A DNA stretch of 64,000 bases, from contig OX439136.1 in the NCBI GenBank assembly GCA_949318235.1, forward strand, positions 15,099,890 to 15,163,889, given 5' to 3'. This document shows positions 1 to 12,982 of the stretch, one piece after another. Each line of letters opens with the position of its first letter. Within the stretch, counting starts at the first letter, position 1. The stretch is from Ecdyonurus torrentis. Its lineage: Eukaryota; Arthropoda; Insecta; Ephemeroptera; Heptageniidae. Under the pieces are notes generated by a model. The model made no database searches. It was given only the letters and a program-made list of their open reading frames with translations, and had not been told where the DNA came from. Position numbers and translations under genes: made by a program.

Positions 1-234
1 ATATATTAAGCAGGCAACATTTGGTAAATGTGGCATTCCATTTTTTTAAATAGAATAAAAAAACAAGAAGAGCTCCAGAAGATACGTAGCGAATTTTGGC
101 CCACTCTCATGGTTTATTAAAAAAAGAAAAATAGTTCCAAGTACATTGGCATACTATAGTTTATTTGAACTGCAATAAACACACTTTATTTATTTTAATG
201 AAAAAGGTAGATAATAAGCCATGTTACTACTTAC

Positions 235-3200
235 TCTTCTCCTAGTCCCAATCCTCTTGGTCTCAGACTTGACAGGAGTGTTAGCTGCCGCTGCAATCAT
301 GCTCTCCTTTTTCTTATTGGCTCTCCGCTCACTCACTCTCTGCTCTCGAGCTGCTACTGCTGCAGAATCTCGTCTCTGGCGTTTCACCACTTTTTTGGTC
401 TCTCTCTTTGCTGGCCTTTTACGTGCAGTACTATTAGATAACCTGGTAACAAACAATCATCTCATTTAAGATAAAATCCAGCAAACATTTATTGAAAGGA
501 AAAAAAAAAATTACAAAATTCTGCCCAGAAAACAGACTCAATAGTTATATAACATAGTACCAAATAACATTGCAATTCGTGTGTGACAGAATTTGCTGCC
601 GTTAAAACAGATCACAAAAAAACACAACATAAAAGTTTTGCAATGTCAAGTTAATATTGTTATCAAATAACATTAATGATAACAATAATAATAATAAAAC
701 GTGTCACCATATGAGAATATAAAACAACGTATTATTACTAGTATTATTACTACCTTATTTTACACGTAGCTTGTGACAAAAACAAAACCACTTAACAACA
801 GAGAATGTATGTATGTCTGACATGATCTATACAACAACAAAGTAGAATGTATTGTTGAAGACAAGAATTACAAATTAACTGAGAGCTTGGCTGTGCTCTG
901 CACACTGCTTGCCTTCCACACCTCAAGGTCAAACATTAAAAAAGAAGAGAGCAAAAAAAAAGTGCCTGACCTTGAAATTTAATTCACTACGACATCACCA
1001 GCAAAAATTATCAACAAATTGCAACTTTCAATAGTAGTACTACAGATTATTAAAAATTGAAAAGTTGTTTTAATAACAACTTTTTAAAACATTTTTAAAT
1101 GCCATTTGACGTACAAAATATCATGTTAATTGTCTTGAAATTGTAAATCAATAATTGTACCACTTAACGATGTGTATTATGATATGACGCATAATATAAT
1201 ACGCCTATATTTCAGTGTTTAAGATGTCTTATTGTTTTAGCATACAATAACTAAAAAGCGTGGGCTTAAAAAATTTATTTCTGTACAACAACCTTTTCCA
1301 TAGTTAGTAGCAAACCTATTGTCTAATCACTAAAAAATGTCTCAGCTCAGATTGAGATTCACAATGTTATATTAGTCACTGCCATCTCACCCATTTGACC
1401 TGATTTTTTTATTATCCCTTCCTTCGACAACCAATCTAGCATACAAGGCGAGAGTGGTGCTTTTTTAGAAGGTTACAGTTAAGAAGATACTATTATTAGG
1501 TATTTATGATCTAAGATAACCCTATTCCTACCCTATTGCCGAATGATGTTTCTTGGGCGACTCTGTCTTATTGCAATTAAGGAGGAAGATTTTGTCCTCC
1601 CTTTTTTGAGTTTCTTCTCATAACTTTTGACCTGTTTAAAAAAATAAAAATACACCGATTTTAAGCTACAGAAATCAGTGCTATATTTTGTCTTACAGCA
1701 CATGACAATTTATTTATAAAAAGGTTGCCAAAACGTATTATTAATATTCAGATATACATTCTCTTAATCAAGATCTTACATAAAATATAAATACTGTCCA
1801 GATATCTAATTAACCTAATTATTTACCGATTTTTATTTACTTACTACCAACTTCAAATTCTAAAACTAAACCGATTTAGGAATATTGTGTTTACAAACTG
1901 AATTAGTATTAATATTTGATAGTTCATTTAAAAAAAAAGGCAAATTAATATTTTCCATATTTTGTTATCTTACCTGCGTTGTTGTGTAGGGACAGGTACA
2001 TGTCTAGGAATATCATCGTCAGACGAGCTCGTATCATTATGCATCTGTTTTCTCATCTGCAGGTTCCGTGCTCTTGTACGGTCCACTCGTCTCGGTTGAC
2101 ACAACTCACACAGGTACTCATCAGGGATGTTGGTTCTATCAATACCCATGCAGTCCACATGTTGCCAAACACTGTTAGCAAACAAAACAAGGTTTGAAAT
2201 ATAGTTTGATATTGCTGTAGATGGTGCTGTCTTAGGTCTGTATTCTCTTACTCCATGTAAATCAACATTTATTTACTTTTGCTAAAAACAAAATTATCTT
2301 GGCTAACTCAAAATCTTACTTCCTTTCTAAAAGTTATGGTATTAGTAAAGTTAAGATATTAAAATTTACGTGAAGCTAATATAATGCATTGTATTTAATA
2401 TTCTATCTAGTATTCTCCAATTTTTCTTAATATATCTACGCGTTTTACTATCAAATCTTTTTATTATCAATCATCGCAAAGACAATATTTCATTAATTCC
2501 TACAAAGCCTAAAATAGTCACTATGAGATTGAATGATCAAATGTGATGTAAAGCAGATGCAGTAATTGCCACTGTGCAACTTCCTATTACTCAAACTAGA
2601 CAAAAGACATCAACCACATCCTGTTGCAAAATTAATTAAATGTTATGAACAAAAATTTTAATTGGAATTTCTTTTATTTTAAATACTTGAAGTAGTGAAT
2701 GTACTTACCAACATTTGTCACAGCAGATCATGTAGCCATCATCATGCTCAAAATCACTGTAACACAAAAATATTGGATGTTAATTTTAAATTTTAATTAC
2801 TACCTGGGAGATATTCATAAATGCTGTATTATTCTTCAATATATATTTATTTAACCAAAAACTATCATTTAAAATGGGTAATACTGCAAACGTAAGTTGC
2901 CCTGAATATAGGGTGTGTACGCATGACGCCATTCTGAGTGCTTTTCGATGCTCTTCTTGAGCAATGAAGAACATTGCTCAGCATAGGACAAACATAGTTT
3001 TTGGCTATTTTCTTTGGAAAATTAGCTATTTTTTGGTCATTATTATTTTTCTTGCATACTTGAGGTACTAATTCAACCTGTTAACAGCATCAATGCTCTC
3101 AAAAAAATTGTGAAGTATTTTTAAACTGGCAAAATGTGCCATTTTCCTATATTGGGCAATGTTATTTAGTACTCACTTATGATGTAGACTTAAATATGAA

Positions 3201-5637
3201 TGAAACCACCCTACCACTCTTTAGTTAGGAGAGAACCTATTGTCTAATCCAGTATCACTAATGTCTCAGCTCAGATTGAGATTCACAATGTTATATTAGT
3301 CACTGCCATCTCACCCATTTGACCTGATTTTTTATTATTCCTTCCTTCGACAACCAAACTAGCATACAAGGCAAGAGTGGTGCTTTTTTAGAAGGTTATC
3401 AATACTTCGATATAAGATTACTCTATTCCTTCCCTATTGCGCGATTCATGAATTATTATTTCTTGCTAAATAAATAAAAACAAAAACACAAATAGAGGAA
3501 AAAAGTGTCTGCTCGGCAGCAAAACAACGCACTTAAAACCTTTTATTATTTATTCAAGATTTTAGAGAACAGTGATGGATATATACTCGAAGGGGCTATA
3601 GAACTTGAACAACCTATTTTCCTTCTCTACGTTAATTTGTTATAACTGTAATTTATTGAAAGCCTTATCTTAATTTCTAATGGGCCAAAAGTTTTGTTAT
3701 TAAAACTCTTTAGGTAAATGTGATAGAGATTGTAGCCCAAGTATAAACCGTGCCTTTAAATTGTCACCTAACATGAATATTATTATGAGATGGGTGTTTA
3801 TGCTAATCTATAAGTTTAACATCCCTTTTAGCTACTGCTACTTTTAATTTCTGCAGATATGTCAAACTATCTGTGGGACAATTAGTTCAAGTTTAACTCA
3901 CCAGATACAACGTGTGACACTATCCTCATCTCCCTCCCCCTCAGCTGCAGTCTCTGTCTCCTCTCCCTCTAGACCAGGGTCATCATGTTCATCAGAACTT
4001 AGCGGAGACCCTCTGGAGTCTTCCTCTGCAGCCTGGAGAAGTAGTGATGATAATGTGGTTGAACCAGTCCTCACCTGCAACATGGAAATGCCAAATATTA
4101 AATTTTCAACTACACAACAATTTTGTTCATAAATATGAAGTTCTACAACAAATTAAAATTTTACTAGGGCATATAAATAATAATAATTAATAATTGAAAA
4201 AAAAAATGTTAAAATCATACTAATAATAATATACCGATGCTGCTGCACAAAATGGCATGTAAGCAAATGCTGTAGTTTTTTCCCCATTATTTGAAATAAT
4301 ATAAAAATGCACTATGAATTTTGTTGGGGATTTTTTGTATTTTATGTTTGAAATAGTGAAAGACTTAGAAAGTTCATTACATCGTTTTTCAGTGCTTTAC
4401 TTCAAAATTTTTAGGAATAATAAATGGGTTGCTTCTTACCTGATCTGCCACAGTAGCTAGTGCAGCCATGCCACACAAATCTTGGGCAGTAAGAGGTGGG
4501 GCTTGAGGAAGCCTCACTATATTGGAGCTGCATGGTGGTGGCGGTGGTGGTGGCGCAGGGGAGAGAGGAGGGGTAGGAGGCGGAGGTGCACCGTAGTTGT
4601 GATCTTGTAGCACAAACTGTAACACAAAGATATTATGTTACTTGGAAATAACAATAGTATTACGTGAAAATAGTAATGCTAAACTAATGTCTCAGCTCAG
4701 ATTGAGATTCACAATGTTATATTAGTCACTGCCATCTCACCCATATGAACTGATTTTTTATTATCCCTTCCTTCGACAACCAAACTAACATACAAGGCGA
4801 GAGTGGTGCTTTTTTAGAAGGTTACAAACAAAACATTTTTCATTATTGTTAAAATTTTACCTGGTATGGCAAAATATGGTTGTTGCTTCGGCATTTGTTT
4901 AACTGATCATGCCTTTCATTGTTACGCTCCTTGTTCCTGGAACAGAAATAAAAAAAATATATATGAAGTTAATAAATTAAAGAAAACGTTTTGTTATAAT
5001 ATCAGAAAACATTTACAAAATACAATTCTAGGGTTTAATTTTATCTTTCACAAATCTCTAACTCCTATGAACTATGAGATAAAGTGAATACTTACTCATG
5101 ATGGGTTCTTGCTAAGATTTGACTGCGTGAAGGAGGTGTGATGGTACATTCTGATGATGGCGGAGAATCTATATCTTGCAGGGTAGCAGTTACAACTGTA
5201 CCCAGTTGTAGGATTAAGTTAGCGTCCTCATGGCGATGGTGGTGCCTACAACACGCAAGGCAAATACAATTAAGTGATGGCAGGGTGTGCCCACTAGTGG
5301 TAGTGACATCACATGTATATACACAACTTTACTTTTCATGGGAGTATGTGTACTTGTAATGGCACTTCCACCCATTAAATCTATCTTAATGTTTGTAATA
5401 TTTTGAGGTACCAAACGATTGTATTAGTGAGCTTTAGCAATGAAGTCTAAAGTAGATTAACTGAAGTTGACTACCCAATTCTAGTTTTAGTTTGATTCAA
5501 GAGATACTCTTATTACATTAAGGTTTATAAACTAAAATTTCAAAGTAACTACAATTATTCAAAGATGTTTTAAAATACCTTGGTCTTGCAGAGTTGGCAC
5601 CTAGAAGTTCTCTCTCTAAGACAGTAGCGCCAGACAT
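235..5637 (-). CDS. KMT2E: KMT2E/SETD5-like PHD-finger protein, N-terminal part
   Basis: Coding exons in order on the minus strand: 5637-5579, 5245-5096, 4936-4861, 4616-4440, 4074-3902, 2756-2709, 2171-1974, 442-235; all phases close and about 363 residues are read before the gene leaves the window. A proline-rich segment carries the [12 protein letters not shown] signature of vertebrate KMT2E/SETD5 N-termini. It is followed by a C4HC3 PHD finger at about residues 210-252 (ligands C210, C212, C224, C227, H232, C235, C249, C252) with [12 protein letters not shown] and [11 protein letters not shown], almost identical to the MLL5 PHD that reads H3K4me3. A Lys/Arg-rich basic stretch follows. The family acts in the nucleus as chromatin regulators; the SET domain would lie beyond the left edge. 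The start is the first ATG after an in-frame stop if the exon begins near 5871. An internal acceptor near 5770 would extend the N-terminus upstream, so the start is uncertain. KMT2E and SETD5 are not distinguished. Confidence 0.9.
1301..1555. repeat. Interspersed repeat family A, copy 1 (intronic)
   Basis: Contains the block beginning ATGTCTCAGCTCAGATTGAG and ending near GGTGCTTTTTTAGAAGGTTA (core 1314-1474). The same block occurs at 3222-3462 and 4683-4824, all in the same orientation in introns of the KMT2E-like gene. Similarity to copy 2 continues past the core through a CTATTCCTACCCTATTGC stretch. No coding capacity and no clear terminal inverted repeat. Confidence 0.8.
3222..3462. repeat. 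Interspersed repeat family A, copy 2 (intronic)
   Basis: Near-identical to copy 1 over the core 3235-3398, with the same flanking TAGTTAG/ACCTATTGTCTAAT on the left and the CTATTCC..CCCTATTGC tail on the right. Lies in the intron between the acidic/Ser-rich exon and the first PHD exon. Confidence 0.8.
4683..4824. repeat. Interspersed repeat family A, copy 3 (intronic, shorter)
   Basis: Starts at the ACTAATGTCTCAGCTCAG block and ends at AGAAGGTTA; lacks the left and right extensions seen in copies 1 and 2. It nearly fills the short intron between exons 4861-4936 and 4440-4616. Confidence 0.8.
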
Positions 5638-5871
5638 GTTGTTATTATTATTGTTAGATACTTGTGCGGAGGATGGGGTGAGCCCATTGCGTGGCAGATG
5701 GGGATGATGGGTGGGACGATGGTGCTCAGGACGGCGAACTCCCCCGCTGCCCGCCGTAGAGCACTTTATAACTGAAGGTACCGACGTCGTGCCGAGATAC
5801 AATCACCACACTTGGTGATAAAATTTTTTTTTTTATTTGTATCAAAACACAAAAAAAATACCTGAAACCAA
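5638..5871 (-). other. Probable 5'UTR part of the first coding exon of the KMT2E-like gene
   Basis: On the minus strand a pyrimidine-rich acceptor (TTTGTTTGGTTTCAG) ends at 5872. From there the frame of the coding exon contains an in-frame TGA just before position 5802 and is then open to the ATG at 5637. The open stretch before that ATG encodes His/Pro- and Asn-rich sequence and could be coding if an upstream exon splices to an internal acceptor (CCTTCAG near 5772). Inference only. Confidence 0.4.
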
Positions 5872-6960
5872 ACAAAAAGACAAAACACATTTTGTTAGTT
5901 AACTATTTGGAAAAAATAATGGTAATTATACAATAAAACTCAAAATGTGTCTAAACAAAACAAACTATAATTGACCATCAAAAAAGTTCACACATTCACC
6001 AGAAATTGCTCCTTTTTTTTTAATTTATCATTTACCCATGTGTAAATTAGTAGCATTTTCAAACCTTGTAAATATATCAAAATAGACATACATAAAAACT
6101 TATCTACTGGTACAGACATAAAAAAAAATACAACAGCTTTTTTTGTCAATGATAATGCCCATACAAAAAAAAAAATAATAAAACTGTAAACTGAACTAGC
6201 ATGAATGTCAAGCCTTATCATTCATTGCATCACATTTTTATAGACATAAAACTAGCATCTTATCTATCCAATCCTTTTTATACATATATATACTGTATAA
6301 TATATTATATAAAAAATATAATGAATATAAACAGAAAACATATTTTAATTCAACTTGGCAACCATGTATTTAACATAATACGACTACGAGTTATTTTTTT
6401 AGTTCCTGTTCACAAACATATGGCAACATTGTAAATTGTATTTGTGTCTTATTTTAATTTAATTTTTATTTATTTTTTTACTCATTACATATACGCGATC
6501 AACTCAATAAGACAAAAGAAGAAGGATGGGCAGAAACATTCTTATTGTTCGATTTATTTTATATTTTACAAACGACATCGATAATATGAATATTTAAATA
6601 GTTAAAGAAAAAATCATTACGGAATAAATAATGTTTTTTTTTTTTTTTTTTCCATCAAGGTCGTAAAAATTAAAAAAGAAAATAAGGGGAAATAAAATAA
6701 ACGTGTAGGAAAATGTAAAGTTTATTTTTCATTTCTTTTTTAATTGTGGGAGGAGGTAGGAAGGGGAAAAAAATCGTGAAACATTGATGCGTAGTAATAT
6801 TTTTTATGCCCGATGGACTTTTAAAATAATAATATAATAATAATAATAATAATAATACTGTGGTCTTTTTTAAAAAAGATTACGTCATAATTTATATTAG
6901 TTCATATTATTATGTAGTGGACGAAGATACAGAAATCTGCGCGCGCATCTTAAATATCTA

Positions 6961-6991
<31 letters not shown>

Positions 6992-9900
6992 AAAACAGAG
7001 GTGGGTGTTGCCCATTTTGCCGGCGGCTGGTTCTAAAATTTATCCATCCGTAAACTTGTTTCATGTGCTGGGGTTTTTGCTCTTGGTGTATATATTTATA
7101 TACATTTTTTTCTTGCTGTCGTTTTATTTATTCGCTTTACATGTTCCTTTCCTTTCTAAGAAAACTAATACAAAAGCAATTATAACATATAAAAAAAAGT
7201 TCATTTGCAGATATCATCACGTTATTCGAGTGACCTATCGAACACGGCTCTTTCAGAACGTATCAAACACAAATAAGCGCAGTTAAAAAGTGTAACTGGT
7301 GATCAGTGTTTTTCTTCTTCATAAATAATAAGTAAATCACCAGAAAAATATAATATCTATTGTTTTCAAGCTTGAATATCACTGTATGTATCATAAATAA
7401 TACGGTCATGATAATAGTAATAATAAATTCGTACGTTACGTATTATTATTATTAAATTAAATGTACCGTTCTTGTAATTACTTTACCTCTCTCAATAACA
7501 GCATTAAAACTTTTTTTTTCTTTTTTTTTTTTTTTTTTATTATGTCTTGCTTGCTTTAACAGACTCAAAAAAGGAGAAAGCAACCTCTCTTTATTATACC
7601 ACAGCAGGTAGTAATAATAAGTCAGCGTATAGGTAGGCAGTTTTTTTATAATACAATTATTATATAGCATTTTTTTATATAATATAAACCATCGCAGTAA
7701 TTTCTTGATGAGGTAAAAATAAATTCCTTTGTGTGATTTTTTTTTTTTTTTTATCTTTTATATACAATTGATTACAAAATCGTGGTAAGAAAAAACTGGT
7801 TAGATAAGAAAAAAAAACTAGTTAAGTTAGTTTTATTTTTCTGTAAAAATTACTGATATCCAAGAAACAATTACTTTAATATTTACAATAGTGATAGTAC
7901 ATATATTATCGAATTTTAGAATACCTGTATAATATTGCTAAAAAAAAAAATATAGTAATCAAAGTAATTTATAAAGATAAGATTATTGTTTATGCAATGA
8001 TATATTATCATACTATTGATAGAAGATGATTCAGCAATGATTTACTATATTATAAAATAACGGAGTCGATTGAAAAACGAAAATAAACCACAAAGTATAA
8101 AAAAAAACTTTTCTTTTCTATTTCACTTTACGTAGAGAAAGTGTCTCAAAATAGGTACTTATTATCCGGAAATATTCACATACTTAACAGCTTATTCATA
8201 ATTTACTATTATAATTGTTATTACCTTATAACGTTTATTTTCTATGCATGACAATTGACATAAAAAAAAAGGGTTAAATATCATGAAGTGTGATATAAAG
8301 TAAGTCGATGACGATAAAATATTTTTGCAGGTCAATCACCCTTTGCATATTGTAGAGTGTTTTGTAATATTATTATTATTATTATGAAGCGAGAGAGAGG
8401 CGCCACCTAGTAGGTAATAATATTTAAGGGGTGGTGGGGGAAAAAAACTAACTGGCAACTCTTAAAATGTTCACTTTGACCCCAATTTATTATAATACCT
8501 ACCAAACTCAAAAGTATTTCAGTTTTTATTTTATATATATATCTGTAAAAAAAAAATAAGATTTTTATTGTTTCTTTTGTGACTTCACAACATACATACA
8601 TACCGGTAAATATTGATATACAGTAGTAAATATTATCAAAAGCATGGTATCGATTTATACATGTCATTATTATTATTATCAGTATCAGTAGAAGTTATGT
8701 TTCATCGACAAATTTCGGTAATAAAATATTTGCATAGGAACAAACAAAAAAAAATTTTTTGAAGGCTGCATCCTCTTTTTTTTTTATATAATTATTATTA
8801 TCTGAACTATGATAACAATTTAATGCAATAAAAAAATCATTATAATATTATGTATTGTTATAGGTAAGACAGGAAACACAACTATATTGTTGATTACTAT
8901 GCTGAATATATAATTAGGAAAAAACTCAGTAGCGTGAAATACCATATGTGTAACACTACTAACACTAAATGAAAATACCAATAAAGTGAAGGGTACTTTA
9001 ACTATAAAATATTTATATATAAACAGCTGTAATATTTCATATCAATTCGATTATTAGTTTGGAAATTATCCATAATAAACATGTGTAACATTGCATTAAA
9101 TTAATTTACCATTTTTTTTTTTTTTTTTTATTAATGTGCTCAAAGTACTTTTAAAAATAATCAAGATACACTTATATAAAAAAGGGTTTCCCAAGTAAAA
9201 TAAATTTAGATTTGTAAACGTAACTACTAAAGAATTTGTATTTAAAATAAATAAAAAAAAAAGTAAAAGTTGTGTATGTATGTGTTTTAAGTTAAGGGAT
9301 AAGGTGTGGTAGTAAAAAGAGAGATGGTGACACTAGTAAAAGTATTAAAAAAGAAAATATCTTACGTAAAAGAATGTTTAATCCAATAAGTTACACTGGT
9401 GGTAACAAATATACCGGTACATAATAAGAGTAGCTTCAAAACAATCTGTAACTTCATATATTATATATATATATTTTTTTATGTAATATAAAAGTACGTG
9501 GTTCTATTTTTCTTTAATTCAAAAATAAATAAATTTTGATGGCAACACTGCATTTTTAGGCTTCCTACAACTTTGCGTAGAAGTGGTATAGTGTGGAGAG
9601 AAAGAGAGGAATCATTAAAAAAAAAAACTATAGGCTTATAGCAGAGCACCAGTATACATATAAAAAAAAAATCGTGAAGCCGAGCGAGCGAGAGGAAAAA
9701 TATATATATACACGCTAGAGTAAAATGTTCTCCGAGAGGCTCCTATTGGGTACACCATTTTAGTAGACTTCAACAACTATGGTATCGCCGCCCTAGTGAG
9801 TGAATATAATATTATCTTTGTTATTATTATTTTTATATTGTGATAAAAGGTTGTGAATATTTGTGTCGCTGCTTCTTTATTTGCTATAAAATATTTAAGT

Positions 9901-12507
9901 AAAAGCACTAAAACACTTATTTACAATTTAGATCTATATTTAAGTAATTAAAATACTCAGTGCCGATATCTAAATTAAATTTTCACGAATTGTCAGTAAT
10001 AAATTTCATTACCGGTAGAACCAATGTAAGATGATCTTGAGAAGTGATTTTTCTCTCTCTCTCTTTCTACGGTACATACTATACCGAGATTTACAATTTT
10101 TATGTTCTCTAAAACATTGTTACTTAACAAAGAGTTGCAGTATTAAAATTGGATCACTTACAGCTTTATATAACAACTACAATACCTTCTTTTTTTTATA
10201 TATATATTATACATTTATAGTGTATAAAATAATAATAATACAAAAATATACACTACTGCCGGAAGATAGTAATTCTAATTAAAAAGACGAAAAACATTAT
10301 TCTACTATCTGAAGATGAAGTTTAAAGACATGAGAAATAATAATAACAAAGTCTTTTGTTACCCTACATGTTTTTTTGTCTGTTTTTTATAAAAAAAGCA
10401 CAAATCCCTGGAAATATCGATTTTTTTTTTTCTTTCAAAGTATAGAACTCTTGTAAAAAAAATACAAAGTTGATATGTTACATAAAATAATATCCCTACC
10501 AAAAGAACACCCACTCTATTTTTGCCTACCCCCACCATAAGTTTTTTTGCTGTCACCCCGAACCACCCCCATTATACCTAAGAAATTTTATTCTCTTTCC
10601 CTTTGAAAAACAACGCGATTGCAAAATTATAAGACACCATTTCCTTATATTGAGGGTTGGGCTTTTTTTTTTTTTTTCTTTCTTTTTTTGACTTCACACC
10701 ACATAATTTTTTTGTCTGGCTTCTGTACTGTACATCACATCAAAGTAGGGGAGAATAAAAAAAAAAAAAAGAGGGAGAGTGTTGTACAGTACAGTCAAGT
10801 GAAGAATAAAAAAGAAAATAGGGGGGGGAGTGTCTGTTACCATGGTGATGTAGTGACGTCACATAAATGAAAATTAAGGGAGGAGAGGGGGGAAGAGACA
10901 ACAAATCAATCAAAACGAGTCTGCGCTCTGAAAATCACGCAGAATAAAAAAATAAAAAGAAAAGAACATCTAAAACTTCATGGATATACTTTATCAAAGA
11001 CTCAACACTTTTCGATTCCTATATATCAACAAGGGTCGAAAAAAAAATACATATAAATATAATAAAAAGATATAAATCATATAAATACATAGAGGAAATC
11101 GTAATTAAAATTCCTTTACACGAATCTTAGGAATTCCAATGTAAATTTTAAATTATATGATAATAAGCACATTTTGTGTACAATACCGGTAAATTATAAA
11201 TGTAATATTTACTTGTAAAATTTACACGAAAAAAAAAAAATCAATATTTAACCTTCCAAAGTAAATTAGTATGAGTATAGCACAAATAAAGATACGACCC
11301 GCACATAAACAAATAAATTTAAAACTATTATGATAAGAGTATATATAAAACAAATAAATATACAGAATCCACACCCGTATGCATACTAGAATTAATTCTG
11401 TGATGGTCTATGTATTTTTTATAAAAAAAAAAAAATAAGATACATTCAAACGCATGAAGATATAAATTAGTACCGGTAATATGAGCATATAATTAATTTT
11501 TATTGTTCTAATATAAAATTGTAAAAAGGAAATGAATATTTTTATATTTATCATTTTAATTGTACGACCTTTTTTTAAATATATTAAAAAAAAAAAAAAA
11601 AAAAAAATGCCGACACGTTTCGGTTTAGTTGCCAAGCAGAAAATGTTATGAACTATTTTAGTAATTAATGTCCTATTTTTTAATAATAATTTACCAAAAA
11701 TCGTACGTATTTTTGAATCTAATAGTGTATGTAGCCGTATCTAAAATGAAGCATGCACTCTCTTTCTACGATCTATAAATAAATATTTACTGTATCTCAA
11801 AATTATACCGGTATGTTTCAAACAAATAAATGTAAATAAATACGTACGATATGTAAATTAATTCAAAATAAATGGATATCAATTTAAAAATAAATTTTAG
11901 CCAAAGCGCCAACGATACTGAAACGTTTTAGGACATTTTACGGAGCCTTCTTACAACTCCAAGACTAAAGCGTTTTCATACATACATAAGCTACATTGAT
12001 AAAATCTTCGAATTAGTCAGAAACCTAAATACGTTATAAAATAATATATTTTCCAAAGGAAACCAAAATTTTAATAATTTCATAGATTCGCAGTTAATTA
12101 TTAAATATTTTTTTTGCAACACGAAAACAAATTTGCAAAGAAGGCGTTTCAAAGAAACGAAAAAAATCAATGGGCCGATTTCCTGTCGATAATGGAATGA
12201 AAATATTTGTGCCGGTATAAACTAAAATATTTATGAAGTTACATACACAAGATAGAAAATAATTAAAAATTCTGACATGAAAAATGGTTGAAAACAAATT
12301 TGACTTTTCAATTCTAGAAATGGCTTCCCAGTTCCCATGGACGGAAATTCGAAACTTATTTTTTGGGCATCATTAAAAACGACCATATACAATTAGTTAA
12401 GATAAAATAAAAAGTAAAATTTAAAACATTCCAGATACCAAATTTATATATAATTATTCAAATTTCATATAAGAAACATGGATAAAACACCGAAAAATAA
12501 TAATTAC
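5872..12507. other. Gene-free AT-rich interval; probable first intron and upstream region of the KMT2E-like gene
   Basis: No convincing coding exon on either strand. Contents are poly-T/poly-A runs, TAA/ATT microsatellites and short AT runs, with several less AT-rich islands (for example 9540-9800, which has a CCAAT element on the minus strand). In contrast to the rest of the window I see no long foldback elements here. Six copies of TACCGGTA lie between 8601 and 11823 (see findings). Confidence 0.5.
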
Positions 12508-12982
12508 CTTCAGATTGACAGCGCGAAGTCACGGCTTTACTTCAAATTTAAATGTAAACAATTTCATTTTTCAGAAAAATAATACGAAGACACCTTTAAT
12601 ATTTAATTTGACTTATTTTGCTTTACTTATGTGCGAAAATATTGTAAGAAATACCCCACAAATCTTCTTGAAAATGTCGAGACAATGTTGATGTTGCTTT
12701 CCCACACAAACATCGTTTGCAAACTAAATATGGCGGTATATTCTACGGGGTTCACAAAACTTGAAACAAAACTCTCGAACCCCAAGTTTTTTTCCGCGGA
12801 CAGTGCTTTCTGTCTGCTAGCGGTAAACTCATGAACTACAAAAAACAAAACACAAACGTAAATTATTGAATAACAAAAAAGAAAAAAAAAAGTTGTGTTT
12901 TTGACAGTGAAAGAAAAAAAATATATATATTTCTCGTTTCATTAATTTTTGCACAGGAAAATATCTAAATAATATATCAAGC
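12508..12982. promoter_or_regulatory. Probable divergent promoter region between the KMT2E-like gene and MANBAL
   Basis: On the minus strand a GC-richer segment with CTGAAG followed by GTAATTATT ends at 12508 and could be the donor of a non-coding first exon of the KMT2E-like gene. On the plus strand GCTAGCG followed by GTAAACTC near 12822 could be the donor of a MANBAL 5'UTR exon, and an acceptor (TTTTTGCACAG) at 12956 precedes the MANBAL start exon. No TATA box is claimed. Inferred from splice-site-like motifs and gene orientation. Confidence 0.35.

Noticed and set aside
2786..2974. 62-codon minus-strand frame in a KMT2E-like intron
   Set aside because: Lies between two well-supported exons in phase, no similarity recognised, flanked by AT-rich intron.
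9700..9800. Possible alternative start of the KMT2E-like protein on the minus strand (ATGGTGTACCCAATAGGAGC)
   Set aside because: A faint resemblance to the vertebrate N-terminus, but there is no usable donor site after it and the downstream exon has an in-frame stop before its ATG.
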